11,026 nt of DNA, taken from CAYVQU01 sp964453155. Its GTDB lineage: Bacteria; Chloroflexota; Anaerolineae; Anaerolineales; UBA11858. The notes beneath the pieces were generated by a model. The model searched no databases, had not been told where the DNA came from, and worked only from the letters and a program-made list of their open reading frames with translations. The stretch spans positions 1-11,026 of the forward strand of contig CAYVQU010000169.1 in the NCBI GenBank assembly GCA_964453155.1, given 5' to 3'. The translations under genes and the position numbers were made by a program. Positions 1-7,039 of this stretch are shown piece by piece. Positions within the stretch are counted from its first letter, which is position 1, and the number at the start of each line of letters is the position of its first letter.

Positions 1-326
1 TCCGTGTTCGAAACATCTTTGTGAAGGGCGGGTTTCTGACCTCCCCCCGCAGGCGGGGGGACTGAGGGGGGTAGGGATACTCCCTCTGGATAAATCATCG
101 CGATCGGCGTTTGAACCGCGACGGTGATTCCCACTTCTACCAATGTTTGCACCGTCCCACTCGCCGGCGCTTCAATCTCTACGACGGATTTATCGCTCTC
201 GAAGGAGAATAATGTTTCACCTTTCTCGACAAATTCACCGTCGGTTTTGAACCATTCCAGCAAATTAGCATCGGTCATGATCAGACCAAGTTTGGGCATT
301 ACGACTTCGTAGGGTTGATTTGACAT
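1..326 (-). CDS. Dihydrolipoamide acyltransferase (E2), N-terminal lipoyl domain, partial
   Basis: This is the first 108 codons of an E2 component of a 2-oxoacid dehydrogenase complex; the rest lies beyond the left edge. Residues 1-80 form a biotinyl/lipoyl domain: MPKLG at 10-14 opens the first strand, and the hairpin turn ESDKSVVEIEAP (43-54) carries the Lys that would be lipoylated (K46). Residues 81-108 are a Pro/Gly-rich linker, as expected between the lipoyl and E3-binding domains. Part of that linker is encoded by a G/C-rich palindromic repeat (see the repeat at 41-76). The ATG at 326 places the domain exactly at the N terminus, as is usual for E2; the upstream AGAGAT is only a weak ribosome binding site. 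The E1 alpha and beta genes lie about 5.7 kb upstream, so this E2 is the probable partner that would receive the acyl group and pass it to CoA. The acyl specificity (acetyl or other) depends on the missing catalytic domain. Confidence 0.85.
   Translation of the reverse strand, partial: MSNQPYEVVMPKLGLIMTDANLLEWFKTDGEFVEKGETLFSFESDKSVVEIEAPASGTVQTLVEVGITVAVQTPIAMIYPEGVSLPPSVPPPAGGGQKPALHKDVSNT
41..76. repeat. G/C-rich palindromic repeat inside the E2 linker
   Basis: CCCCCCGC (43-50) and GCGGGGGG (53-60) are perfect inverted repeats two bases apart. A third run, GAGGGGGG at 64-71, can pair alternatively with the same C-rich arm. The element looks like a mobile or amplified intergenic repeat but lies in frame within the E2 coding sequence, where it encodes about residues 84-97 (Pro/Gly-rich). 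The boundaries are approximate. The reading frame stays open through it to the window edge. Confidence 0.6.
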
Positions 327-343
327 TTACAATCTCTGAATGG

Positions 344-424
344 AACGCAGATGACGCCATTTGGCGGATTCACGCGGATTGTTTTTTTAGAAAAATCCGC
401 AATTAGTGAAGCGGCATCTGCGTT
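344..424. repeat. 81-bp inverted-repeat element (MITE-like)
   Basis: AACGCAGATG (344-353) and CATCTGCGTT (415-424) are perfect 10-bp inverted repeats; with one mismatch they extend to 14 bp. Nested inside, GCGGATT (374-380) pairs with AATCCGC (394-400). The element fills most of the gap between the methyltransferase gene (stop at 452) and the E2 gene (start at 326). No coding potential is visible. It could act as an RNA hairpin in the operon transcript or be a passive non-autonomous repeat; I see no T-tract that would make it a convincing terminator. Confidence 0.6.
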
Positions 425-451
425 ATGCCGTACCGGCACAGTGTCTGGGTT

Positions 452-1309
452 CTATTTTTTCTTTTTAGCCCGGTAACTTTTGATATATCGCATCCCGAAG
501 GGATCGCGGTTGGTAAGAAAATCAATCGCCAGGGCGGTGTCGACCAAACCGGCTGTTTTGGGGTCAACTAAGGCCGCGTGCAGACCCCATGGGACCGCAG
601 CGATCAGATACGCTAAATCAATGACGGTTTGGGTTGGCATTCCATGCCCGGCGTTGCCGATTCCCAAAATGGTGGCCAAACCCATTTCTTCCGAGAGAAC
701 CTTCAATGTCTCAAGCGTGATCTGCATCGAAGCGGGGACCGCGGCTGTTGCCAAACACACCGCATCGATAACCACATCTTCACGCGGAATACCGTAGGAT
801 TCAGCGGCGTCTAAAATCACCTGGGTTTCAGCAATGCGCCCCTCAACCGTTTCAGGTACGCCGTGCGTATCTCCGATGGGTATTCCCACGATGGCTGCAC
901 CGTACTTGGCCGCGATGGGCATTAAACTTTCTAGGACGTCGGCTTCGGCAGAGACAGAGTTTAGGAGGGCCTTATATGGTTGCAGCGCAGACAGGGTTGC
1001 GTCGAGGGCCACCGGATCACGGGTATCGATAGAAATTGGACAGCCAATTTCCTCGTGGACGGCGACCGCCACTTTGGGGAGCAGTTCCACTTCGTCCAAA
1101 TCGTGATGGACAATCAATACATCAACGCAATGAGTGCCGACTTCGTGCCCAAACCGGGCTAGCTCAAGCAATTTATCAATCTTGCCCGCTTTTAGTTCAG
1201 CCAGAACCTCGGGGGATGAATCCATCACCCGCAACTGATCGTTAATTAGCATTGTCGGGTGGCCGGGGCCAAAATCGAGTGTCCCATTTCGGGAGGTAAG
1301 TTTTGTCAT
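452..1309 (-). CDS. Pterin-binding methyltransferase, AcsE/DHPS-like (methyltetrahydrofolate methyltransferase family)
   Basis: This 285-residue protein has the TIM-barrel layout of the dihydropteroate synthase/methyltetrahydrofolate:corrinoid methyltransferase family, where a methyl group moves between N5-methyl-THF and a corrinoid protein. The pterin-contacting residues I recall from AcsE appear in order and at similar spacing: SIDT (D95), LLNS (N117), VIDAV (D182) and GIGNAGHGMP (N219). The stretch GAAIVGIPI to GIPREDVVIDA also follows AcsE closely, which favours a methyltransferase over folate-biosynthetic DHPS; the DHPS PABA/pyrophosphate signature is not seen. The protein ends in a short Lys tail. 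The ATG at 1309 has no clear ribosome binding site, and a CACAAAG-type hairpin lies just upstream. The fused MTHFR in the same cluster could supply or consume methyl-THF. No corrinoid protein or activator is present here, so the methyl partner is unknown. Confidence 0.75.
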   Translation of the reverse strand: MTKLTSRNGTLDFGPGHPTMLINDQLRVMDSSPEVLAELKAGKIDKLLELARFGHEVGTHCVDVLIVHHDLDEVELLPKVAVAVHEEIGCPISIDTRDPVALDATLSALQPYKALLNSVSAEADVLESLMPIAAKYGAAIVGIPIGDTHGVPETVEGRIAETQVILDAAESYGIPREDVVIDAVCLATAAVPASMQITLETLKVLSEEMGLATILGIGNAGHGMPTQTVIDLAYLIAAVPWGLHAALVDPKTAGLVDTALAIDFLTNRDPFGMRYIKSYRAKKKK

Positions 1310-1355
1310 TGTTTTTTGTGTACAGGTCTACTTTGGGCAGTAGGAAAACTTTGTT

Positions 1356-1436
1356 TCACCACAAAGATACGAAGAACACAAAGTTTTTCTCTGTGACCTC
1401 AAAGGATTTTTTGTGCCCTTTGTGACTTTGTGGTGA
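1356..1436. repeat. CACAAAG-type hairpin repeat, copy 1
   Basis: TCACCACAAAG (1356-1366) and CTTTGTGGTGA (1426-1436) are perfect inverted repeats. Most of the intervening arms also pair (for example CACAAA at 1377-1382 with TTTGTG at 1410-1415), giving a long imperfect hairpin. It occupies the 142-bp gap between the isomerase-like gene and the methyltransferase gene. The same family occurs again at 7040-7102. Confidence 0.75.
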
Positions 1437-1451
1437 TTAAAATCATCATTC

Positions 1452-2270
1452 TTACCGTCTCAAAGGATCAGTATTTTCACCGAAAATCTTTTTCGTCCGT
1501 TCGTAGGCTAAAGCCTCGGTATCTGAGGGACGAAATTCCATCCCGATGAAACCGTCAAAACCGAGTTCATCAAGTTTACGTTTGATGTTGACGAAGTTGA
1601 TCTCACCGGTGCCAGGTTCTTGCCGGGTGGGGCAATCGCCCACATGGACGGTGGGGTACAGACCCCAATAATCTTCCAGGCCCTGGATCAAATTGCCCGA
1701 GCCGCGTTGTTGATGATAGCAGTCGAAACCCAGACGGAGTTGGGGGTGATCGACCCGGCGAATCCAATCGGCAGAGAGTTCATGGTTGCTGACCAGCACC
1801 CCGCCTTGAATATTGTATTCATTCAAACCCTCAATCCAGACTTCGACCTCGGTTTGCTCGACCAATTTCATAATTTTTTCAGTCTGGGAGAGCAAGTTGG
1901 CGTACTGTTCGGCCTCGGTGAAATTGGACGAGAGCCGACGGGTCCATTCGGCTCCGTCGATGATGTCGATTTGATTTGAGAAAATAAAGAGGTGATCGAT
2001 GTCATACTTGACCGCCATCTCCAGGCTTTCAGCCCAAGTGCGGACGGTTTTCTCATTATCCGCGGGATCCGCCAGAGAACCCATATCCTCGTCAAACGTC
2101 GAGTTAATCCGGGCTCCCAAGCGTTGGCACTCCGCCGCAATTTCCGCGATCGGGGCCATCCGCCAACACCACACGTCGTAGCGCATAACGCCCAATTCCA
2201 CGAATTTTTCAACCCGTTCAACGATGGGAACGTCGGTAAACCAAAAATCTAAGTAACCAGTGTAGATCAT
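1452..2270 (-). CDS. Sugar phosphate isomerase/epimerase, hydroxypyruvate isomerase-like
   Basis: This 272-residue protein belongs to the AP-endonuclease-2/xylose-isomerase-like TIM-barrel family. The C-terminal block GDCPTRQEPGTGEINF (211-226) followed by GFDGFIGMEFRPS (238-250) closely matches the Hyi (hydroxypyruvate isomerase) signature. The likely divalent-metal ligands are E147 (WIEGLNEYN), D183 (GFDCYHQ), H209 (TVHVGD) and E245 (GMEF). As I recall Hyi, the third position is usually Gln; His here is a competent ligand but suggests a different subfamily. In Hyi the reaction is hydroxypyruvate to tartronate semialdehyde; related members act on other keto-sugars or inositols, so the substrate is not assigned. 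The gene follows the ECF T component, separated by a repeat, and precedes the methyltransferase. The ATG at 2270 has only a weak AAAG upstream; the N-terminal strand (YTGYLDFW) supports it as the start. Confidence 0.75.
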   Translation of the reverse strand: MIYTGYLDFWFTDVPIVERVEKFVELGVMRYDVWCWRMAPIAEIAAECQRLGARINSTFDEDMGSLADPADNEKTVRTWAESLEMAVKYDIDHLFIFSNQIDIIDGAEWTRRLSSNFTEAEQYANLLSQTEKIMKLVEQTEVEVWIEGLNEYNIQGGVLVSNHELSADWIRRVDHPQLRLGFDCYHQQRGSGNLIQGLEDYWGLYPTVHVGDCPTRQEPGTGEINFVNIKRKLDELGFDGFIGMEFRPSDTEALAYERTKKIFGENTDPLRR

Positions 2271-2279
2271 AATCTTTAA

Positions 2280-2360
2280 GGGTCAGGGGACAAGGGAATA
2301 GGGGTTAGGGTTGGGCCTTGACGAAACTCAAAGCCCTAACCTTTAACCCTTATCCCTTGC
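2280..2360. repeat. Heptad-repeat hairpin with G3N4 runs
   Basis: On the plus strand GGG begins at 2280, 2287, 2294, 2301 and 2308, an exact 7-bp period (G3N4 five times). The right half carries C-runs near 2334, 2341, 2347 and 2354 that pair imperfectly with the left half. The element fills the 90-bp gap between the ECF T gene (stop at 2361) and the isomerase-like gene. It can fold as a hairpin, or as a G-quadruplex on the strand that is template for the genes. Confidence 0.65.
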
Positions 2361-3221
2361 TTAAATCGGTCCGCCAAACGTGCCGATCCGATAGGCGATC
2401 AGCAGGTAAACGGCCGCGATGAAGAAGACGGCAAAGAAGATCATCAAGGCGTAGTCCGCTGGTTTGAGGATCGACTCGTGGAGGTAGGTCCGATCGGCAC
2501 TTCCCGAGAAGGCCTTGGATTGCAGTACCACCTCTAATTGTTGGGATTTCACCATCGAATTAAGGATCAGGGGGACGGCCACTTTACCGTAGACCCGGAC
2601 CCGTTTGATAGCGCCCATTTTCTCCATCGCCAGACCGCGCAAACGTTGGGCTTCAATGATGCTGTTGAATTCTTCGATCAGGAGGGGGAAGAACCGTAAG
2701 GTTGATGAGAAAATGAAGGCAATTTTATAAGGAATCCGCGCCTTGACCATCCCAACGATCATGTTATTGACATCGGTTGTAAAAACGCCCAGAGGAATGA
2801 TCAACGTTAGGGTGAGGGTTTTGAAGATCACATTCAACCCATAGATAAAACCATCCCAGGTCGCAAAGCCGCCGCCCACTAACCACCAATTTTCAGGGAA
2901 AGTGAACATCCGTTGCAATTGATCCGGGGAATCATACCCTTGGATCGCCATGACCTGATCTACATTGAAAAATGCATGGGTCAACAACAACAAAATATAA
3001 AACGGCGTCATGATCGTCAGAATCAGCCGCACATAACTCCATTTAACGCCCACCAACAAGCACGCGGCGACCACCACAAAGGCCATAATAAATTGTAGTA
3101 GCGGGCTTTCCCAGGTGAAGGCAATAATGGTGACAATGGCCATCATGAACAGTTTTGGCCGAAAATCGAGGCGGGAGAAAAACGAATCACGCTCGACGGT
3201 TTGAAATTTCATCATACTCAT
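2361..3221 (-). CDS. ecfT: ECF transporter T component (EcfT, CbiQ family)
   Basis: This 286-residue membrane protein is the scaffold that couples the two ATPase domains to the substrate-binding S subunit in an energy-coupling-factor importer. It has hydrophobic segments near residues 25-58, 63-82, 128-147 and 256-276, followed by the long amphipathic region typical of EcfT. The first coupling motif is clear: AQRLRG at 191-196. The second, usually Ala-Arg-Gly/Ala, appears as SKAF at 235-238 followed by SGSADRT, so it is divergent. The start overlaps the stop of the A-A' gene by four bases (ATGA, 3218-3221), indicating translational coupling. Further in-frame ATGs lie at codons 3 and 4, but the overlap favours the first. 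With S and A-A' adjacent, this is a complete, dedicated importer. Confidence 0.88.
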   Translation of the reverse strand: MSMMKFQTVERDSFFSRLDFRPKLFMMAIVTIIAFTWESPLLQFIMAFVVVAACLLVGVKWSYVRLILTIMTPFYILLLLTHAFFNVDQVMAIQGYDSPDQLQRMFTFPENWWLVGGGFATWDGFIYGLNVIFKTLTLTLIIPLGVFTTDVNNMIVGMVKARIPYKIAFIFSSTLRFFPLLIEEFNSIIEAQRLRGLAMEKMGAIKRVRVYGKVAVPLILNSMVKSQQLEVVLQSKAFSGSADRTYLHESILKPADYALMIFFAVFFIAAVYLLIAYRIGTFGGPI

Positions 3222-4951
3222 GCTGCACTTCCTTCGGGAACCAGCTTGAAACTGGCCGCAATTTCTTCAGGGGTGAGGAGTGACTGATAATTGGCATCCA
3301 TGGCCTGGATTTCCTGGGCCAGTCGGACAGACTGGGGGGCCGTCAGGAAAGTACTCCGCAACAGGTCAGAGGCGTGATACGCCGTACGGATATCCGAATC
3401 CATCAAAATGGTCCCCTTCCCCATGACCACCACGCGTTCGGCATAATCGGGCATCAGGTAAAGGTGATGGGTGATCACGATCACCGTTTTCCCCATTTCG
3501 TGGAGTTTTTTACTGATATCCAGAATATAGCGCGCCCCGCGATAATCCTGGCCGGTGGTGGGTTCATCAAAGATGATGATTTCGGGTTTCATAGCCAGAA
3601 TGGCGCCGATCACCAACCGAGCCCGGTCACCTTTCGGCAGGGAGAGCGGATGTTCGTCTTTGACCTCGACCAAGCCCATTGATTCCAGGCTTTCCATGGT
3701 ACGAGCGTCAACCTCATCTTCTGGATAATCCAGGTTTTTTAGCGCAAACGAAATTTCTTCGGCCACAGTCGCATTGAAAATCTGGTTATCGGGGTTCTGG
3801 GCCACATAACCAATCCGCCGGGCCAAGCCGGAGACATCGAGTTCGTCTGTGGAAACACCGCCCACCTCCACGACCCCTTCGGTGGGTTGCAGCAGATTCA
3901 GGAAATGCTTCACCAAGGTGCTCTTACCAGCGCCATTCTGACCAATAATGAGCACATATTCGCCTTCGCGGACATCCAAGGAGACGCCGTGTAATGCCTG
4001 GGTCCCATCCGGATAAACATGTTTCAATTCTTTGAGCGAAAGCAGGGGATCGCTGGTTTTGGGTTGGCGCTCCGGCAAATCAATTGGGGTTGAACCGCTG
4101 GTTTCATTGAGATCTTTAATTTGTTCAGTTCCCGCCGCCATCCGAACCGGGATTTTAGGGATTGCCAGACCATTTTTCAGAATGTAATAGAAAGTACGGG
4201 CAACCTGGGGGGGGCGAACTTCGTGTTCGATTAGTTTTTCGATGTCGGCATAAATATCATCGGGCGGGCCGAGTGCGACGAGTTCACCTTCTGATAGCAA
4301 GGCCACCCGATCGGTATATTCGGCCATTTCTTCAGCCGAATGGCTGGCCATGACAATCGTCATCCCCAATTCCTGGTTCAATTCGTACGCGGTGCGGAAG
4401 ACTTCTTCGGCCCCCACCGGATCCAATTGAGAGGTCGGTTCGTCAAGAATGAGCAAACTGGGTTGAACCGCAATCGCAGCCGCTATCGCCAGGCGTTGTT
4501 TTTGTCCACCCGAGAGTTCATGGGGGTGTTTTTCCTCTGTTCCTTCCAATCGCACTGCCGCTAACACTTTAGGAATACGAGCAATAATTTCTTCACGCGG
4601 GAATTTTAAATTTTCAAGGGCAAATGCAATTTCATTTTCGACCGAAGTGGATATCAGTTGGGTTTCAGGATCTTCAAACACCTGTCCAACATGGTTCGCG
4701 AGGGTACTAATGGAGTGTTCCAGGGTATCTAAACCGGCGGTGTGCACACTCCCGAAAAAGCGCCCCCCATAAAATTGGGGCACAATCCCGTTGAGGGCCA
4801 AGCATAAAGTGGACTTTCCTGCCCCGGTCGGTCCAACAATCCCTAGAAATTCACCCTGATTAACTTCCAGGCTGATATCTTTTAAAACAAAATCAGTTGA
4901 ACGCGGATATTTATAAGAAACATCCTTAACAATGGCAATTGGTTCGGACAT
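3218..4951 (-). CDS. ECF transporter fused A-A' ATPase (two ABC domains)
   Basis: This 577-residue protein holds two ABC ATPase domains in one chain, corresponding to EcfA and EcfA'. Domain 1 (about 5-240) has Walker A GPTGAGKST (40-48), Q-loop Q90, signature LSGGQ (146-150), Walker B LLILDEP (166-172) and H-loop H204. A linker of about 60 residues follows. Domain 2 (about 305-540) has Walker A GQNGAGKST (337-345), Q-loop Q385, Walker B ending FDEP (461-464) and H-loop H495, but its signature is LPKGD (438-442) in place of LSGGQ. In a head-to-tail dimer, the site pairing Walker A of domain 1 with this signature would be non-canonical, so the two ATP sites are probably unequal. The ATG at 4951 is preceded by AAAGGTGAT, a good ribosome binding site. 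It sits between S and T and powers import at the cytoplasmic face. Confidence 0.92.
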   Translation of the reverse strand: MSEPIAIVKDVSYKYPRSTDFVLKDISLEVNQGEFLGIVGPTGAGKSTLCLALNGIVPQFYGGRFFGSVHTAGLDTLEHSISTLANHVGQVFEDPETQLISTSVENEIAFALENLKFPREEIIARIPKVLAAVRLEGTEEKHPHELSGGQKQRLAIAAAIAVQPSLLILDEPTSQLDPVGAEEVFRTAYELNQELGMTIVMASHSAEEMAEYTDRVALLSEGELVALGPPDDIYADIEKLIEHEVRPPQVARTFYYILKNGLAIPKIPVRMAAGTEQIKDLNETSGSTPIDLPERQPKTSDPLLSLKELKHVYPDGTQALHGVSLDVREGEYVLIIGQNGAGKSTLVKHFLNLLQPTEGVVEVGGVSTDELDVSGLARRIGYVAQNPDNQIFNATVAEEISFALKNLDYPEDEVDARTMESLESMGLVEVKDEHPLSLPKGDRARLVIGAILAMKPEIIIFDEPTTGQDYRGARYILDISKKLHEMGKTVIVITHHLYLMPDYAERVVVMGKGTILMDSDIRTAYHASDLLRSTFLTAPQSVRLAQEIQAMDANYQSLLTPEEIAASFKLVPEGSAA

Positions 4952-4976
4952 GCGATCACCTTTCTGGTGGAACTTT

Positions 4977-5006
4977 GTGAGGATGGAGAAAAATCTCCAT
5001 CCTCAC
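4977..5006. promoter_or_regulatory. Perfect 13-bp stem-loop between ECF S and A-A' genes
   Basis: GTGAGGATGGAGA (4977-4989) and TCTCCATCCTCAC (4994-5006) pair perfectly around a 4-base loop, beginning 11 bp past the S-gene stop in the direction of transcription. No U-tract follows in the minus-strand transcript, so it is not a standard intrinsic terminator. A role in mRNA stabilisation or in setting the ratio of S to A-A'T is an inference. Confidence 0.6.
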
Positions 5007-5017
5007 GAGAAAAAAAT

Positions 5018-5803
5018 TTAGTAAACCGCGTTTTCCGGTTTCACCAAACCAATGGCACGCAGACCAGCGATCACACCACCACCAATGACAACGCCGATCA
5101 AAACGCGCATCAGGTTTTCAAAGGGGATAATCGGGATGAGCATGGTCCAAACTTCTTCGGGCCAGTTGAACATGTGATAGGTAATTGCCGAGGCAACGGC
5201 GTGAGCCATACCAAAGACAGTCCAAGTACCAAACGCTAAGCCTGCAATCACTTGGCCCCAATTCTCGCTGTTGATCCACTTGGCAAACAAAGTGCGAGTG
5301 GGCAGCGCAAATAACAGCAATGCAGACCAATCCAGGAAAGATCCAGCGATGACCGGCCATAAACCGATCCCGTTCAGGAACAAGGCGCGACCAATGAAAT
5401 ACAGGAAGCCGACCAAGCAAAAGATGAACACATACAGCCACCAACCTTTGCGTTTGTCACCGACCACCATCGAGCCGGCCGCAAATGCGCCAGTCATACC
5501 CGTAATAATGCTGACAACCAGCACACCCGCGGTATGAGGGGCCAGGAATCCGCCGATCAAGACGCCGATACCGGCGGCAACTGCCCCCGCGATCGGTCCC
5601 AAGATCCAGCCGACCAAACCAAAGATACCCTGGCTCATGGGGAAGCTACCACCGGATGCCAAGATTACCGAGAATGGGAAAAAGGATAGCGCGACGATGA
5701 CAGCAGCCAAAACCACGATATAGGCTACGGGGGCACCATCAATCGCGGCACCACCTAAAAACTCAACTTTTCGTTCTTCGCCAGCAGGCATATTTTCAGA
5801 CAT
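5018..5803 (-). CDS. ECF transporter S component-like membrane protein (substrate unknown)
   Basis: This 261-residue integral membrane protein starts with about 24 hydrophilic residues, then shows six or seven hydrophobic segments (about 25-49, 60-87, 92-114, 120-143, 149-172, 184-212, 226-250). Small-residue runs such as GPIAGAVAAGIGVLIGG in the second segment and IGVVIGGGVIAG in the last are typical of S components that pack against EcfT. It lies immediately upstream of A-A' and T, so it is most probably their dedicated substrate-binding subunit. I do not recognise a ThiT, BioY, RibU, FolT or CbiM signature, so the ligand stays open. The ATG at 5803 is chosen because GGAGGAAG lies directly upstream; an in-frame ATG at 5860 would add 19 acidic residues and has no ribosome binding site. 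Confidence 0.75.
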   Translation of the reverse strand: MSENMPAGEERKVEFLGGAAIDGAPVAYIVVLAAVIVALSFFPFSVILASGGSFPMSQGIFGLVGWILGPIAGAVAAGIGVLIGGFLAPHTAGVLVVSIITGMTGAFAAGSMVVGDKRKGWWLYVFIFCLVGFLYFIGRALFLNGIGLWPVIAGSFLDWSALLLFALPTRTLFAKWINSENWGQVIAGLAFGTWTVFGMAHAVASAITYHMFNWPEEVWTMLIPIIPFENLMRVLIGVVIGGGVIAGLRAIGLVKPENAVY

Positions 5804-5805
5804 TT

Positions 5806-5813
5806 CTTCCTCC
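5806..5813 (-). promoter_or_regulatory. Ribosome binding site of the S component
   Basis: The minus strand reads GGAGGAAG ending two bases before the ATG at 5803. It decides the start over the in-frame ATG at 5860. Confidence 0.75.
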
Positions 5814-6043
5814 AAAAAAGAAAAATCTTGCGTTGCCAGATCATCAACACCCGGCAACATTTTTTGTAGTGTTACAGGGATACAGCAGACTTCAATTGGT
5901 TTCCAGGCACCTCCTTATAAAAAAATGAAAAAAGACAGTGACCCAATTTGGACAAATGATGATGAAATAATTCACTCGTTGCGTCCAGGCGAACTTGGGC
6001 AGCACAAATACACAGGTTTAAACACCAATTCTTGACAAAGGTT
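5814..6043 (-). other. Leader region upstream of the ECF operon; no gene supported
   Basis: This 230-bp AT-richer stretch separates the E1 beta stop (6044) from the S-component ribosome binding site. It is the longest non-coding gap in the window apart from the edges and the likeliest place for an internal promoter or an RNA regulator. I could not identify a convincing -35/-10 pair, a terminator hairpin after E1 beta, or a known riboswitch core (no TPP, cobalamin or folate motif recognised). A strong Shine-Dalgarno-like AAGGAGGTG lies at 5916-5908 without a usable start codon behind it. Confidence 0.4.
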
Positions 6044-7024
6044 CTATGTCGGCCAAAATGACTTGACAGCCGCGACGATATCGGCCGCATCCGGCAGTAC
6101 ATAATTCTCAAGGATTGGGCTATAAGGCAAGGGTACGTTTTTGGCCGCAACCCGGGCAATAGGCGCATCTAAATATTCGACCGCGTCCTCGGCCAGCATC
6201 GCCGCGATCTCAGCCCCGGCCCCGGCGCGTTTGTGACCTTCGTAGGCCACGACGACGCGGCTGGTTTTGGCGACGGATTGGATTAAGGTTTCTTTGTCCA
6301 ATGGAACGAGGGTACGGGGATCGATGACTTCGGCGCTGATGCCCTCTTTTTCGAGTTGGTCGGCGGCCTCCAAGGCTTTCTTGACCATCATGTTGATGCC
6401 GATGAGGGTGACATCGCGGCCTTCTCGGAGGACGTTCGCCACCCCAAAAGGTACCGTGAAATCCGGATCGTCGGGGACATCCCCGGAATCCCCATAGAGC
6501 ATCTTATGCTCGAAGTAGAGCACCGGATCGTCGCCGCGCAGCGCGGTTTTGAGCAAACCCTTAGCATCTGCTGGGTTAGAAGGGGCCACAATTTTGATCC
6601 CCGGGACGTTCATAAACCAGGCTTCGGGGCTTTGGGAGTGTTGGGCCGCCGCGGACCCGGGGGCCCCGGTGGTGACTCGAATGGTCAGCGGCACGTTGGC
6701 CTTGCCGCCACTCATAAAACGGGCCTTGGCTACCTGATTGACGATCTGGTCACCGGCGCACATCAAAAAGTCGCCGAACATGATCTCCACGATGGGGCGC
6801 ATCCCCATCATCGCGGCGCCAAGTCCGGCCCCAACGATGGCGGCTTCGGTAATGGGCGTATCCCGGATGCGTTCTTCGCCAAATTCGGCCACCATTCCAT
6901 CCGACACCCCCCACACGCCACCAAACAACCCCACATCTTCGCCGATCAAAAATACGTCCGAGTTGGCCCGCATCTCTTCTGACATTGCTTCTCGAATTGC
7001 TTCTGAATAAGTTATCTCTCGCAT
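6044..7024 (-). CDS. 2-oxoacid dehydrogenase E1 component, beta subunit (pyruvate/acetoin type)
   Basis: This 326-residue subunit pairs with E1 alpha to form the thiamine-diphosphate-dependent decarboxylase of a PDH, acetoin or branched-chain complex in the cytoplasm. Seen: GEDVG (28-32), the TPITE block with E60 (the Glu expected to activate the aminopyrimidine of ThDP), and AAQHSQSPEAWF (126-137), a block most like acetoin dehydrogenase and PDH beta subunits. The length matches the family. The start is set at the ATG at 7024 (MREITYSEA), which matches family N termini and has GGAAA upstream; an ATG 33 bp further upstream would extend into the hairpin repeat at 7040-7102. E1 alpha lies 88 bp upstream. 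The E2 partner is unusually distant, at the left end of the window, and no E3 gene is seen. The substrate is undecided between pyruvate, acetoin and another 2-oxo acid. Confidence 0.9.
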   Translation of the reverse strand: MREITYSEAIREAMSEEMRANSDVFLIGEDVGLFGGVWGVSDGMVAEFGEERIRDTPITEAAIVGAGLGAAMMGMRPIVEIMFGDFLMCAGDQIVNQVAKARFMSGGKANVPLTIRVTTGAPGSAAAQHSQSPEAWFMNVPGIKIVAPSNPADAKGLLKTALRGDDPVLYFEHKMLYGDSGDVPDDPDFTVPFGVANVLREGRDVTLIGINMMVKKALEAADQLEKEGISAEVIDPRTLVPLDKETLIQSVAKTSRVVVAYEGHKRAGAGAEIAAMLAEDAVEYLDAPIARVAAKNVPLPYSPILENYVLPDAADIVAAVKSFWPT

Positions 7025-7039
7025 ATTTTTTTCCAATGA

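Noticed and set aside
4977..5006. Intrinsic terminator
   Set aside because: The hairpin is strong, but neither strand has a T-tract directly after it.
5804..5860. N-terminal extension of the S component from the ATG at 5860
   Set aside because: There is no ribosome binding site before 5860, whereas GGAGGAAG directly precedes the ATG at 5803.
5925..6035. Plus-strand 36-codon reading frame (begins MKKDSDPIW) in the leader between E1 beta and the ECF S gene
   Set aside because: The composition looks protein-like, but there is no ribosome binding site; the C-rich stretch upstream is the complement of a Shine-Dalgarno on the other strand. It is short, with no recognisable homology.
5872..6168. 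Minus-strand 98-codon frame overlapping the 3' end of E1 beta
   Set aside because: Half of it lies out of frame in E1 beta; the rest is low-complexity leader sequence with no start signal. Only the ribosome-binding-like motif near its end was kept as an observation.
6356..6982. Long plus-strand open frame opposite E1 beta (208 codons)
   Set aside because: It is antisense to a clearly recognisable E1 beta gene, has no ribosome binding site and shows no domain; it results from codon bias of the real gene.
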